Of a stretch of DNA of 64,000 nt, positions 9,663-17,279 are shown one piece after another (position 1 is the first letter of the stretch; every line of letters begins with the position of its first letter). Below the pieces are notes generated by a model that made no database searches, was not told the origin of the DNA, and saw nothing but the letters and a program-made list of their open reading frames with translations. The stretch covers positions 3,720,001 to 3,784,000 of the forward strand of contig OZ245855.1 of assembly GCA_965229095.1 (NCBI GenBank), written 5' to 3'. The DNA is from Taibaiella sp965229095. Its GTDB lineage: Bacteria > Bacteroidota > Bacteroidia > Chitinophagales > Chitinophagaceae. Both the position numbers and the translations under genes were made by a program.

Positions 9663-9899
9663 ATGAAAAAGAGAGATTTAAAGTTGAACAGAAAATTGAC
9701 GCTTAACAAAGAAACAGTTGCTTCGCTGGCGGCCTCCGAACAAATACAGGTACAGGGAGGAGAAAGTAACCTCCTTATTTGTTTTAATTCGAAATACACC
9801 TGCGCTTCCCAACTTTGTACTTTTGCTCCTGGCGGTGGCGGTACCACTACTACTGTTTACGAACCAACGATGCCAACGGTCGGTTCCACCTGGCATTAA
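9663..9899 (+). CDS. Double-glycine leader peptide, putative RiPP (class I lanthipeptide-type) precursor
   Basis: A 78-residue peptide. I chose the ATG at 9663 because the frame upstream (to a TTG at 9618) does not look like a leader. Residues 1-33 form a charged leader with LTLNKETVASL and QVQGG, the layout of the Bacteroidota natural-product precursors in which LxLNKxTIxxL precedes a GG cleavage site. The remaining 45 residues are rich in Ser/Thr (13) with three Cys, a GGGG run, four consecutive Thr and a C-terminal TWH. These are substrates suitable for lanthionine-type crosslinks. No LanB, LanC, radical SAM enzyme, peptidase-ABC transporter or immunity gene was found nearby, so the modifying enzymes would have to act in trans. 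It could also be an unmodified GG-leader peptide. It is bounded by a strong terminator. Confidence 0.7.
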   Translation: MKKRDLKLNRKLTLNKETVASLAASEQIQVQGGESNLLICFNSKYTCASQLCTFAPGGGGTTTTVYEPTMPTVGSTWH

Positions 9900-9912
9900 A
9901 TTTTAAACAAAC

Positions 9913-9947
9913 GAAAAGCCACCCGGATGGATTTAGGGTGGCTTTTC
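9913..9947 (+). terminator. Intrinsic-type hairpin after the peptide gene
   Basis: Perfect 12-bp arms (9913-9924 and 9936-9947) around an 11-nt loop, 13 bp after the stop. The outer arm ends in AAAA/TTTT, so it can work in both directions and also end the mnmG transcript arriving from the right. Confidence 0.75.
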
Positions 9948-10011
9948 AATTTCCCGAAATAAATTCTATCTCCTTCACAGGTAGACAATTTCGATTTTAC
10001 CTGGCTTCAAC

Positions 10012-11880
10012 TTATCGTCCCATATACACCAGCAGTATTTGCACATCACTCGGATTTACGCCCGAAATCCGGCTGGCCTGCCCCAAGGTATGTGGTCTTA
10101 TCTTACTCAGCTTTTGCCGGGCCTCGGTACTCAGAGCTTGTACTTTTTCATAATTGAATGCTTCCGGAATTTTGAGATCTTCCATTGTGCTCATTCTTAA
10201 AACCATTTCTTTCTCCTTTTCGATGTACGTATCGTACTTCACTTGTATCTCAGCCTGCTCCAATTCCTCGTTTTTGAAGCCGCTGAGATTTTGCTGTACC
10301 GTAGGCAGGGCCAGGATCAGTTCTTTCAGCGTAATATCGGGTCTTAAGAGTATTTTTTGCAGTTTTTGGCGCTCTTTTAGTGTCGAAATCCCCTTTTCTT
10401 CCAGGAATGAGTTGATTTCGGAAGGCTCCACCGAAGTTTTGAGCAAAAGTTCTTTAATTTTCGATACGGCTTCTTTTTTATCGTTCACCCGCTGCATTCT
10501 TTCTTCAGAAGCCAGTCCCATACCGTAACTTATTTCCGTAAGCCGCATATCGGCATTGTCCTGGCGCATCAGGGTACGGAATTCGGCACGACTGGTAAAC
10601 ATGCGATAAGGTTCATCCGTTCCTTTGTTGATCAGGTCGTCGATCAATACGCCGATATAGGCATCGTTCCTTTTCAATACAAAAGGCTCCTGGTCCTGCA
10701 CATTCCTGTGTGCATTGATACCGGCGATCAGCCCCTGGCAGGCCGCTTCCTCGTAACCCGTAGTTCCATTGATCTGCCCGGCGAAAAAGAGGTTCCGGAT
10801 CAGTTTTGTTTCCAGGGTAAATTGCAATTGTGTAGGTGGAAAATAATCGTACTCGATGGCATAGCCGGGGCGGAAAAACTTGCAGTTCTCGAATCCGGGC
10901 ACTTTGGTCAATGCTTTATATTGTACCTCTTCGGGCAAGGATGTACTGAAACCATTTACATAAATCTCGACCGTATTCCAGCCTTCGGGTTCCACGAATA
11001 ACTGGTGGCGGTCTTTATCGGCAAAGCGGTTGATCTTATCTTCGATGCTGGGGCAATACCTGGGGCCGCTGCCTTGGATACGACCCTGGTACATGGGCGA
11101 ACGGTCAAATCCCGTTTTCAGGATATCGTGTACTTCCTGCGAAGTATAGGTGATCCAGCAATGGCGTTGTTGCTTTGGCGCTATCCTTTCAACATCGGCA
11201 TAAGAGAATCCTACTATTTCTTCGTCGCCATCCTGTATCTCCATTTTGGAATAATCCAGGCTGCGGCCATCGATACGGGGCGGAGTCCCGGTCTTCAGGC
11301 GATCGCTTTCAAAACCTAATGCTACCAGTTGTTCCGTAATACCGGTAGCACCTTTTTCTCCCATTCTACCACCGCCAAATTGTTTTTCCCCTACATGGAT
11401 CACGCCATTTAGGAAAGTTCCATTGGTAAGCACGACGGCCTTACCCCTGATTTCCTGTCCCATCCCTGTAACTACGCCTTCTATTCTGCCACTGGAAACA
11501 AGCAATCCTTTGACCATATCCTGCCAGAAATCCAGGTTGGGCGTTTGTTCGAGAAGCGCTCTCCAGGTTTGTGCGAAGAGCATACGGTCATTCTGTGTCC
11601 TAGGACTCCACATGGCAGGGCCTTTACTTTTGTTTAGCATCCGGAACTGGATCATGCTTTTATCGCTTACGATACCGCTATAACCACCCATAGCATCGAT
11701 CTCCCTTACAATCTGGCCTTTGCCTATACCGCCCATAGCTGGGTTACAGCTCATCTGGGCAATCGTCTGCATATTCATAGTGATCAGTAGGGTCTTACTC
11801 CCCATATTAGCGGCGGCGGCGGCGGCTTCGCAACCTGCATGTCCTGCACCTACTACTATTACATCATATTCTGGAAACAT
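10012..11880 (-). CDS. mnmG: tRNA uridine-5-carboxymethylaminomethyl synthesis enzyme MnmG (GidA)
   Basis: A 622-residue FAD enzyme which, with MnmE, installs carboxymethylaminomethyl groups on U34 of tRNAs in the cytosol. The FAD-binding GAGHAGCEAA is at residues 11-20. Other family blocks are CNPAMGGIGKG, NGTFLNG, GRMGEKGATGI, LKTGTPPRI, GPRYCPSIEDK, AGQINGTTGYEEAA and the C-terminal helical domain ending IRPHTLGQASRISGVNPSDV. Length and start (MFPEYDVIVVGAG) match E. coli MnmG (629 aa). An in-frame extension to 11958 has no family similarity. mnmG lies near oriC in many bacteria, which fits the parS sites just upstream. Confidence 0.98.
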   Translation of the reverse strand: MFPEYDVIVVGAGHAGCEAAAAAANMGSKTLLITMNMQTIAQMSCNPAMGGIGKGQIVREIDAMGGYSGIVSDKSMIQFRMLNKSKGPAMWSPRTQNDRMLFAQTWRALLEQTPNLDFWQDMVKGLLVSSGRIEGVVTGMGQEIRGKAVVLTNGTFLNGVIHVGEKQFGGGRMGEKGATGITEQLVALGFESDRLKTGTPPRIDGRSLDYSKMEIQDGDEEIVGFSYADVERIAPKQQRHCWITYTSQEVHDILKTGFDRSPMYQGRIQGSGPRYCPSIEDKINRFADKDRHQLFVEPEGWNTVEIYVNGFSTSLPEEVQYKALTKVPGFENCKFFRPGYAIEYDYFPPTQLQFTLETKLIRNLFFAGQINGTTGYEEAACQGLIAGINAHRNVQDQEPFVLKRNDAYIGVLIDDLINKGTDEPYRMFTSRAEFRTLMRQDNADMRLTEISYGMGLASEERMQRVNDKKEAVSKIKELLLKTSVEPSEINSFLEEKGISTLKERQKLQKILLRPDITLKELILALPTVQQNLSGFKNEELEQAEIQVKYDTYIEKEKEMVLRMSTMEDLKIPEAFNYEKVQALSTEARQKLSKIRPHTLGQASRISGVNPSDVQILLVYMGR

Positions 11881-11917
11881 CTTTCTTTGTTTATACTCCT
11901 TATATATGGAGCGGTGG

Positions 11918-11925
11918 CAAAGGTA
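11918..11925 (-). promoter_or_regulatory. Candidate -7 box TACCTTTG for mnmG
   Basis: TACCTTTG on the minus strand, 37 bp before the mnmG ATG at 11880, fits TAnnTTTG. It also supports the short start, because a start at 11958 would lie upstream of the promoter. Confidence 0.45.
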
Positions 11926-11969
11926 CGAAACATAAAGCATTGCACTTCTCCATAGCATTTAACCCTCAT

Positions 11970-11985
11970 TGTTCCACGTGGAACA
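11970..11985. promoter_or_regulatory. parS centromere site 1
   Basis: TGTTCCACGTGGAACA is a perfect 16-bp palindrome matching the bacterial chromosomal parS consensus TGTTnCACGTGnAACA, which ParB binds. The palindrome extends to 18 bp. It lies between mnmG and the divergent barrel gene. Confidence 0.9.
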
Positions 11986-12018
11986 AACATTCTTTCCCTA
12001 CACCCCATTCCTTTTCAT

Positions 12019-12034
12019 TGTTCCACGTGGAACA
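12019..12034. promoter_or_regulatory. parS centromere site 2 (30-bp palindrome)
   Basis: An identical parS core, 49 bp from site 1. Here the perfect palindrome extends from 12012 to 12041 (30 bp), with extra arms TTTTCAT/ATGAAAA outside the core. Confidence 0.9.
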
Positions 12035-12132
12035 ATGAAAACACAGACACCAGGGTACAACCGTATATTTTTTCCCTATCTTGATGACCATTAATCAATA
12101 GAATCATCCTTACTAATAACAATCCAAGCCTT

Positions 12133-12789
12133 ATGAAAAAAACAAACTTCATTCTCACCACCGTATTGCTAAGTCTGACAACCGCTGCAACAGCCCAGAA
12201 ATGGACTGCAGGGTTGCGCACCGGGGCCTCCCAGGACAACTTCCAGTTCAACGATCAGTTTGCACAAGGAGGCAATCTTATGTGGAGCAACCAGGTATTT
12301 GTCGATCGCAGACTGGGCAAGCATCTTGAGCTGGAAGCAAGCGCAACCTATAGCCAACTAAATGCCAGCAACTCCTTTCCCGATTTCGTTGAACCTTCTG
12401 TAACAGTCTACCAAAGCTGGCAAACTAAAAACCTCTCCTTAGCTATCAATATCAAATACTACCTGCTACAGAAAAGAAACTGGGAAGTGTTTGGCCTGGC
12501 CGGATTGGGAACAAGCAAAAAGTGGAGCCATTACCAACAAAACTTTAGCGGTACCATACCCGCTCATTTCGTATATAGCAATACCGAAGGAGAGGAACAC
12601 AATCCCTGGCCTATACTTTCCTCCTTTAACGCCGGAGCAGGGTTAAACTATAAGCTTACACAACACCTGCAATTGTCTGGCCTGTTCCAATTGTCTTATA
12701 AAGCGGGTGCAGATACTTACTTTAGTTCTACCGTAAATCAAAACAACTTCGCCCCTGCCCTGCTGGCCGGAATAGGTTACCGGTTTTGA
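12133..12789 (+). CDS. Outer-membrane beta-barrel protein, copy 1 of a tandem pair
   Basis: A 218-residue protein with a signal peptide (MKKTNFILTTVLLSL...TATAQ) followed by QKWTAGLRTG and eight to ten amphipathic strands, ending in GIGYRF, a C-terminal Phe typical of outer-membrane barrels. It is small for a porin and resembles PorT/OmpA-like eight-strand barrels. The neighbour at 12932 is a paralog: both start the mature part with QKWxAGxRTG, share LMW/MLWxNQVFxDRxL and end GIGxRF. The function is unknown. Its 3' end is a 34-bp palindrome with a parS core. Confidence 0.75.
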   Translation: MKKTNFILTTVLLSLTTAATAQKWTAGLRTGASQDNFQFNDQFAQGGNLMWSNQVFVDRRLGKHLELEASATYSQLNASNSFPDFVEPSVTVYQSWQTKNLSLAINIKYYLLQKRNWEVFGLAGLGTSKKWSHYQQNFSGTIPAHFVYSNTEGEEHNPWPILSSFNAGAGLNYKLTQHLQLSGLFQLSYKAGADTYFSSTVNQNNFAPALLAGIGYRF

Positions 12790-12814
12790 TAGCGATTACT
12801 TCAAGAGTCATACA

Positions 12815-12848
12815 AAGAAGGATTGTTCCACGTGGAACAATCCTTCTT
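12815..12848. terminator. 34-bp palindrome containing parS site 3, possible terminator
   Basis: A third TGTTCCACGTGGAACA core at 12824-12839 is embedded in a perfect 34-bp palindrome (12815-12848), 25 bp after the stop of the first barrel gene. In RNA this would be a 17-bp stem with little loop, so the element could both bind ParB and end transcription. No long T-run follows. Confidence 0.75.
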
Positions 12849-12931
12849 ACTTAGGAATATCCATTAAGCTCCTTTGCAACCAACGAATTCCCCTACTTAC
12901 ATGTCTATTCAATGAATAATCCCAGATACTT

Positions 12932-13570
12932 ATGAAAAAAGTACTTCTGCTCTCCACAGCAATCCTTTGTATAACCGCCATAAGCTATGCCCAGAAATGG
13001 TCGGCTGGATACAGGACAGGTTTACAACAACTCGACCTTCGCCTTTCCAATAAACCCTTCGGCAAAGACAATATGCTATGGCATAATCAGGTATTCCTGG
13101 ATCGAAAATTAACCAAGCGCTTAGAAGCCGAACTAACCCTTGGCTATTCGTATAAAAACAATGGTAGTACTTCCAGCAGTTTTTTTGACGGCCCTGCACT
13201 GATAAATACCACTTCACAGACCAGTACCCTTACCGCCGGTCTTTATCTTCGCTATTATATCTGTCAGCACACCCGTTTGCAAGTATTCGGGCAAGCAGGG
13301 ATCACAAGCTATAAATCCTGGACCAATTACCAGGGGCTTAGCTATGATATGCTGGACAGCGCACCTAACTATTTCTCCGGCACTCAGAATTCAGGTATCA
13401 TTATAGCACATACCGTAGCAGCCGGCATAGGCTTTAACTACAAGCTTAATCATCATTTTTACCTTAACAGCCTTTTCAACCTAGATTACAATACCCAGGG
13501 ACCCCAAAGGCTCACCGATAATAGCAGCTTTTCCCCCAGCGTTTATGCTGGTATCGGTTTCCGGTTCTGA
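12932..13570 (+). CDS. Outer-membrane beta-barrel protein, copy 2 of a tandem pair
   Basis: A 212-residue paralog of the preceding gene. It has a signal peptide (MKKVLLLSTAILCITAISYAQ), mature start QKWSAGYRTG, central MLWHNQVFLDRKL and terminal GIGFRF. The middle regions have diverged (Ser- and Asn-rich loops), as expected for surface loops on a conserved barrel. It lies 142 bp from copy 1, with a parS palindrome in the gap, and a strong hairpin follows at 13607. The role is unknown. Confidence 0.75.
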   Translation: MKKVLLLSTAILCITAISYAQKWSAGYRTGLQQLDLRLSNKPFGKDNMLWHNQVFLDRKLTKRLEAELTLGYSYKNNGSTSSSFFDGPALINTTSQTSTLTAGLYLRYYICQHTRLQVFGQAGITSYKSWTNYQGLSYDMLDSAPNYFSGTQNSGIIIAHTVAAGIGFNYKLNHHFYLNSLFNLDYNTQGPQRLTDNSSFSPSVYAGIGFRF

Positions 13571-13606
13571 ACCGCAGCTACTAGCTTTAATGGTTTAATT
13601 CATAGC

Positions 13607-13632
13607 ACGAGACGCTGGGTACAGCGTCTCGT
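13607..13632 (+). terminator. Perfect 11-bp hairpin without T-run
   Basis: Arms 13607-13617 and 13622-13632 with loop GGTA, 36 bp after the second barrel stop. No U-tract follows. A transcript-end or RNA-stabilising hairpin is likely. Confidence 0.55.
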
Positions 13633-13750
13633 ACATTACAAATACCTATACTATCCTAATGCCATAAACAAGGGATTTCATGTAGTATGAACCTTGTCTT
13701 AAGACATACTGTAATAGCCGTCCTTTATAGCACACCTATAGATTTTTGTG

Positions 13751-13758
13751 TATCTTTG
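13751..13758 (+). promoter_or_regulatory. Candidate -7 box TATCTTTG for the ureohydrolase
   Basis: TATCTTTG fits TAnnTTTG and ends 26 bp before the ATG at 13785. It lies inside the longer open frame that begins with a TTG at 13746, which argues for the later start. Confidence 0.5.
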
Positions 13759-13784
13759 CCGCCGCAAATCAAAGAACGCAATTA

Positions 13785-14834
13785 ATGTCTTCAACTGCTC
13801 TTGACTCTTTCGATCCGAACTCACCCGGCTTGACGTCAAACAACATTTTTGGTCTTCCTTTTAGTGAAGAAGAATCCCAGCTCATTATTATCCCCGTTCC
13901 CTGGGAAGTAACAGTAAGCTACCGTCCAGGTACCTCCAGAGGCCCCGAACAAATATTCGATGCCAGCATGCAGGTCGATCTTTATGATCCCGATTATAAA
14001 GATGCCTGGAAGAAAGGATACTACATGCTGCCTTATGATAAAAATATACGCAACAAAAGCGATTATCTCCGTAGCTGCGCCGAACTGATCATCGGTTGCC
14101 TTTCAGAAGGAAATCCTGTCAATTGCAGTAATCAATTGGTATCCAAACTGGCCGAAGTGAACGACGGCGGCAAAATGATGCACGACTGGATCCATGACCT
14201 GGCAGCAAAATACCTGGCCGAAGGCAAAAAAGTAGCTTTGCTTGGCGGCGACCACAGCACACCTTTGGGATATATTAAAGCCCTGGGCGAAAAACACGAA
14301 TCCTTCGGTATCCTTCAAATAGATGCCCATGCCGATCTGCGTAAAGCCTACGAAGGTTTTACTTATTCCCATGCTTCTATCATGTATAATGTACTGGAGC
14401 AAATTCCCCAGGTCACCAAACTGGTACAAGTAGGCATCCGGGATTATTGCGACGAGGAGCTGGATATCATTAACCAATCTCCCGACCGTATCAAAACCTT
14501 CTTTGATAAAGACATTAAAGAACAACAATACGAAGGCGCTCACTGGAAGCAAATAGTTGAACAAGTAATTGCTTCCCTGCCAGATAAAGTATATATCAGT
14601 TTCGACATCGATGGTCTCGATCCCAAACTTTGCCCCAATACCGGTACACCGGTACCTGGCGGTTTTGAACTGGAACAAATTTTCTACTTGTTCCAGAACA
14701 TCAAAAAAGCAGGCAAACAAATCATTGGTTTCGACCTGAACGAAGTATCTTCGGGTTCGCATGGCCACGACTGTATCGACCCTATTGTAGGCGCCCGTGC
14801 TTTATATAAATTGTGCAATCTTTTAGCCGGTTAA
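13785..14834 (+). CDS. Arginase/agmatinase-family ureohydrolase
   Basis: A 349-residue member of the ureohydrolase superfamily, which uses two Mn ions to hydrolyse guanidino or formimino groups (arginine, agmatine, formiminoglutamate). The metal-binding blocks are all present: GGDHS, DAHADLR and SFDIDGLDP, with VQVGIRDYCDEE between the second and third and the PGTSRGPEQI substrate-side motif near the N-terminus. The start at 13785 (MSSTALDSF) is chosen over a TTG at 13746 because a promoter box lies between them. Agmatinase-like is the best guess from the RPGTSRGP motif, but substrate specificity cannot be fixed. No hut or polyamine genes are adjacent. Confidence 0.88.
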   Translation: MSSTALDSFDPNSPGLTSNNIFGLPFSEEESQLIIIPVPWEVTVSYRPGTSRGPEQIFDASMQVDLYDPDYKDAWKKGYYMLPYDKNIRNKSDYLRSCAELIIGCLSEGNPVNCSNQLVSKLAEVNDGGKMMHDWIHDLAAKYLAEGKKVALLGGDHSTPLGYIKALGEKHESFGILQIDAHADLRKAYEGFTYSHASIMYNVLEQIPQVTKLVQVGIRDYCDEELDIINQSPDRIKTFFDKDIKEQQYEGAHWKQIVEQVIASLPDKVYISFDIDGLDPKLCPNTGTPVPGGFELEQIFYLFQNIKKAGKQIIGFDLNEVSSGSHGHDCIDPIVGARALYKLCNLLAG

Positions 14835-14859
14835 TGATTAACCGTTCCCCTTTATACTT

Positions 14860-15495
14860 ATGTATCAAATAGTACTGGAAGGTAAACAAGTAAAGAAAAA
14901 CCAGGTAACCGGCATGCACCTCATGGCCGGTTTCCTTCTTTTGGTCATGGGCTTTCTTACCTGGGCCGTACCCAATACCATAAAACAGCAGGAATTTAAT
15001 TTCCTGAACAAGGTCGGTATTGCCTATTCCTTCTTTGGCATGGCGCTTATTGTTATCTGCATTTTCTTCAACAAAAGAGTGATCCAGTCACCTGCCAATT
15101 TCGGGTTAAGGATATTGGAAGTATTATCGCTGGCACCTATCCTTATTTATTCCCTCTTTCAGAAATGGTATTTGCCCGCAGCCTATTCTGCTGCTGCATT
15201 ACTCGGTATTATCCTGGCTTTTTACTGGGAACGCAACGGAAGAAAAAACAGGATCGCTACCTTTAACGACAAAGGCGTATTTGTTCCCGGTCTTGGCCGG
15301 AAAAGCGAGCTCGCCTGGCAGGACATTACCCGGATACTACTCCGCCATCATGTGCTCACTATCGATTGTAAAGACAATAAGCTTTTCCAGCTTAACCTCG
15401 AACGTTCCAGCAATAACACAAGCAGGGACGAATTCGAAGCTTATTGTAAAATACAGATAGAAGCCAAAAAACACTTATACAAAGCAGATTGGTAA
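14860..15495 (+). CDS. Integral membrane protein with cytosolic C-terminal domain
   Basis: A 211-residue protein with four hydrophobic segments (about residues 19-40, 51-70, 84-101 and 107-122), followed by a soluble tail of about 85 residues: a beta-rich stretch (ATFNDKGVFVPGLGRKSELAWQDI, then VLTIDCKDNKLFQLNL) that looks like a PH/YcxB-type module. It starts 26 bp after the ureohydrolase stop and may share its transcript. No family was recognised with confidence, and the function is unknown. Confidence 0.65.
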   Translation: MYQIVLEGKQVKKNQVTGMHLMAGFLLLVMGFLTWAVPNTIKQQEFNFLNKVGIAYSFFGMALIVICIFFNKRVIQSPANFGLRILEVLSLAPILIYSLFQKWYLPAAYSAAALLGIILAFYWERNGRKNRIATFNDKGVFVPGLGRKSELAWQDITRILLRHHVLTIDCKDNKLFQLNLERSSNNTSRDEFEAYCKIQIEAKKHLYKADW

Positions 15496-15564
15496 CAAAT
15501 TAAATTATTACTAATATAATAAAACGGCATACTTTTTGATGAGTATGGGTAAACCACCTATACC

Positions 15565-15972
15565 ATGAAAAAAAAAGCAACGCTTACCATAAGCCTCCTT
15601 CTTCTAATACTTTTTTCCTGCGCTACCTTAAGTAATGCAGCTTCTGCCGTAGATAGCAAAGAACAACTCCTTAAACGAAAATGGCAGTTGAACCGGCAGG
15701 TATTTATCAACCATGACAATACTGGTACCGACAGTAGTACCGTAACCGGCACCAAGCATGACTTTATAGAATTCAGGAAAGATGGTACTGCCCTGGTGAT
15801 GTATAAAGGCAGCAAAGATGTACTGCAATACCAGGTTGTAAGCGATAGCCTGCTCAGTATCGAAAACACGACCTATAAAATCATCCAGCTCGACAACAAA
15901 GCCCTCCAGCTTTACCAGGATAATGAATCCAATGGAAATTACAACCGTGAATGGCTTGAACTGAAGCAATAA
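15565..15972 (+). CDS. Small lipocalin-like lipoprotein
   Basis: A 135-residue protein with a lipobox LILFSC near residue 20, so it is probably lipid-anchored. The mature part (KRKWQLNRQVF, then HDFIEFRKDGTALVM, LQYQVVSDSLL, YKIIQLDNKALQL) has the spaced beta-strands of the lipocalin-like DUF family common in Bacteroidota, in which a stretch beginning L-x-x-x-W leads into a barrel. The ligand is unknown. It is closed by a good intrinsic terminator at 15988. Confidence 0.65.
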   Translation: MKKKATLTISLLLLILFSCATLSNAASAVDSKEQLLKRKWQLNRQVFINHDNTGTDSSTVTGTKHDFIEFRKDGTALVMYKGSKDVLQYQVVSDSLLSIENTTYKIIQLDNKALQLYQDNESNGNYNREWLELKQ

Positions 15973-15987
15973 AATAACACACATCAA

Positions 15988-16013
15988 GGCTAACAAATTG
16001 TTAGCCCTTTTTT
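15988..16013 (+). terminator. Intrinsic terminator
   Basis: An 8-bp stem (15988-15995 and 15999-16006) with a 3-nt loop, followed by C and six T, 15 bp after the lipoprotein stop. Confidence 0.8.
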
Positions 16014-16032
16014 ACATAGCCCGGAATTCGTT

Positions 16033-16040
16033 TAATTTTG
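16033..16040 (+). promoter_or_regulatory. Candidate -7 box TAATTTTG upstream of the PHA synthase
   Basis: TAATTTTG fits TAnnTTTG, 67 bp before the ATG at 16108 and just after the preceding terminator. No clear -33 TTG is seen. Confidence 0.35.
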
Positions 16041-16107
16041 CCGCATTTTAAAAAATAAATTTGTTATCTTTCCTAAGTAGACAAAAACAAAATTTAAAAA
16101 TACTTCC

Positions 16108-17163
16108 ATGACGTTCAACCCTTCCGGTCTGTTTGAAGAATTGACCACAACCACGCAAAAACTGGCAAAAGGCTACGAAACACTGAAAAACATAGAAGAA
16201 GTAGCTGTAGCGACTACTCCTAAAGAATTGGTATGGCAAAGAGACAAAGTGAAACTGTACCACTATATCCGTGAAACACCAGCCAAGTGCAAAATCCCCG
16301 TACTGGTATCCTTTGCCATGCTTAACCGCCACGATGTGCTCGACCTGCAACCCGACCGCAGCCTTATGAAAAAGCTCATCGAAGAAGGTCTGGATATTTA
16401 CATTATGGATTGGGGATACCCTACACAGGCCGATAAATACCTGAGCATGGAAGATTATATCGACGGTTATATGAACGATGCCGTTGACTTTATCCGTAAG
16501 AAACACAATGTACCCAAGATAAATAAACAAGGCATCTGCCAGGCCGGCACCTATTCCATGATCTATGCCAGCCGTTATCCCGAAAAATTACAAAGCCTCA
16601 CTACTTATGTAGCCCCGTTTGACTTTGGCGATAATGAGAACATGCTTTACAAATGGGCCAAATACATCGATGTAGACGCTATGGTCGACAGTGTAGGCAC
16701 CATATCCGGCGAGATGATCGATTCGGCGTTCAGCATGTTGAAGCCTTCTATGAACATCAGCAAATACATAGGTGTCATGGATTCGCTCGAAGATGAGGAC
16801 AAGCTCCTGAACTTCCTCCGCATGGAGCACTGGAAATCCGATCTGCCCGCCATTGCAGGCGAAATGTACCGCAAGTACATCAAAGACCTCTTTCGCGATA
16901 ACCTCCTGATCAAAGGGGAATTCTATCTCGGTGGCAAAAAGGTAGACCTGAAGAACATGACGGTCCCTTACCTTAATGTATATGCTACCGGCGACAATAT
17001 TATCCCCAACGAAAGCACCAAAGCGGTAATGCCTAAGCTCGGTACCAAAGACAAGCAGGAAATCCCCTTCCCCGGTGGACACATAGGCGTATTCGTGGGT
17101 ACCAAATCACAAAAAGACCTTGCCCCCGCTGTAGCCAAATGGACTATTGAAAAAAGCAAATAA
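16108..17163 (+). CDS. phaC: Class III poly(3-hydroxyalkanoate) synthase PhaC
   Basis: A 351-residue alpha/beta-hydrolase that polymerises hydroxyacyl-CoA into polyhydroxyalkanoate at granule surfaces. The lipase-like box carries the nucleophile Cys as GICQAG (Cys144), with the triad completed by Asp296 (YATGDNIIP) and His325 (PGGHIGVFVG). MDWGYPTQADKYLS near 100-113 is the family block around the conserved Trp. The length (about 350, not 560-600) places it in class III/IV. Those synthases normally need a PhaE or PhaR partner, and none is encoded near it. phaA and phaB are also absent. It has its own promoter box and a 13-bp terminator stem. Confidence 0.9.
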   Translation: MTFNPSGLFEELTTTTQKLAKGYETLKNIEEVAVATTPKELVWQRDKVKLYHYIRETPAKCKIPVLVSFAMLNRHDVLDLQPDRSLMKKLIEEGLDIYIMDWGYPTQADKYLSMEDYIDGYMNDAVDFIRKKHNVPKINKQGICQAGTYSMIYASRYPEKLQSLTTYVAPFDFGDNENMLYKWAKYIDVDAMVDSVGTISGEMIDSAFSMLKPSMNISKYIGVMDSLEDEDKLLNFLRMEHWKSDLPAIAGEMYRKYIKDLFRDNLLIKGEFYLGGKKVDLKNMTVPYLNVYATGDNIIPNESTKAVMPKLGTKDKQEIPFPGGHIGVFVGTKSQKDLAPAVAKWTIEKSK

Positions 17164-17184
17164 AAAGAATATACACTTTTGTTT

Positions 17185-17223
17185 AAAAAACGCTGCATGG
17201 GTTAGATACCTGCAGCGTTTTTT
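17185..17223 (+). terminator. Intrinsic terminator after phaC
   Basis: Perfect 13-bp arms (17185-17197 and 17211-17223) with a 13-nt loop. The right arm ends in six T, 22 bp after the stop. Confidence 0.85.
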
Positions 17224-17279
17224 GCGTTAAGCGAAAGACAAATACAATCTCCTTTTGCTTACAAGACATACACTATACA

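Noticed and set aside
11881..11958. N-terminal extension of MnmG
   Set aside because: The extra 26 residues match nothing in MnmG, and a -7 promoter box lies in that stretch; the ATG at 11880 gives the usual N-terminus.
8161..12789. RiPP modification or export genes near the precursor
   Set aside because: Neighbours are a PP-loop ATPase, mnmG and barrels. None has LanB, LanC, YcaO, radical SAM or peptidase-ABC motifs.
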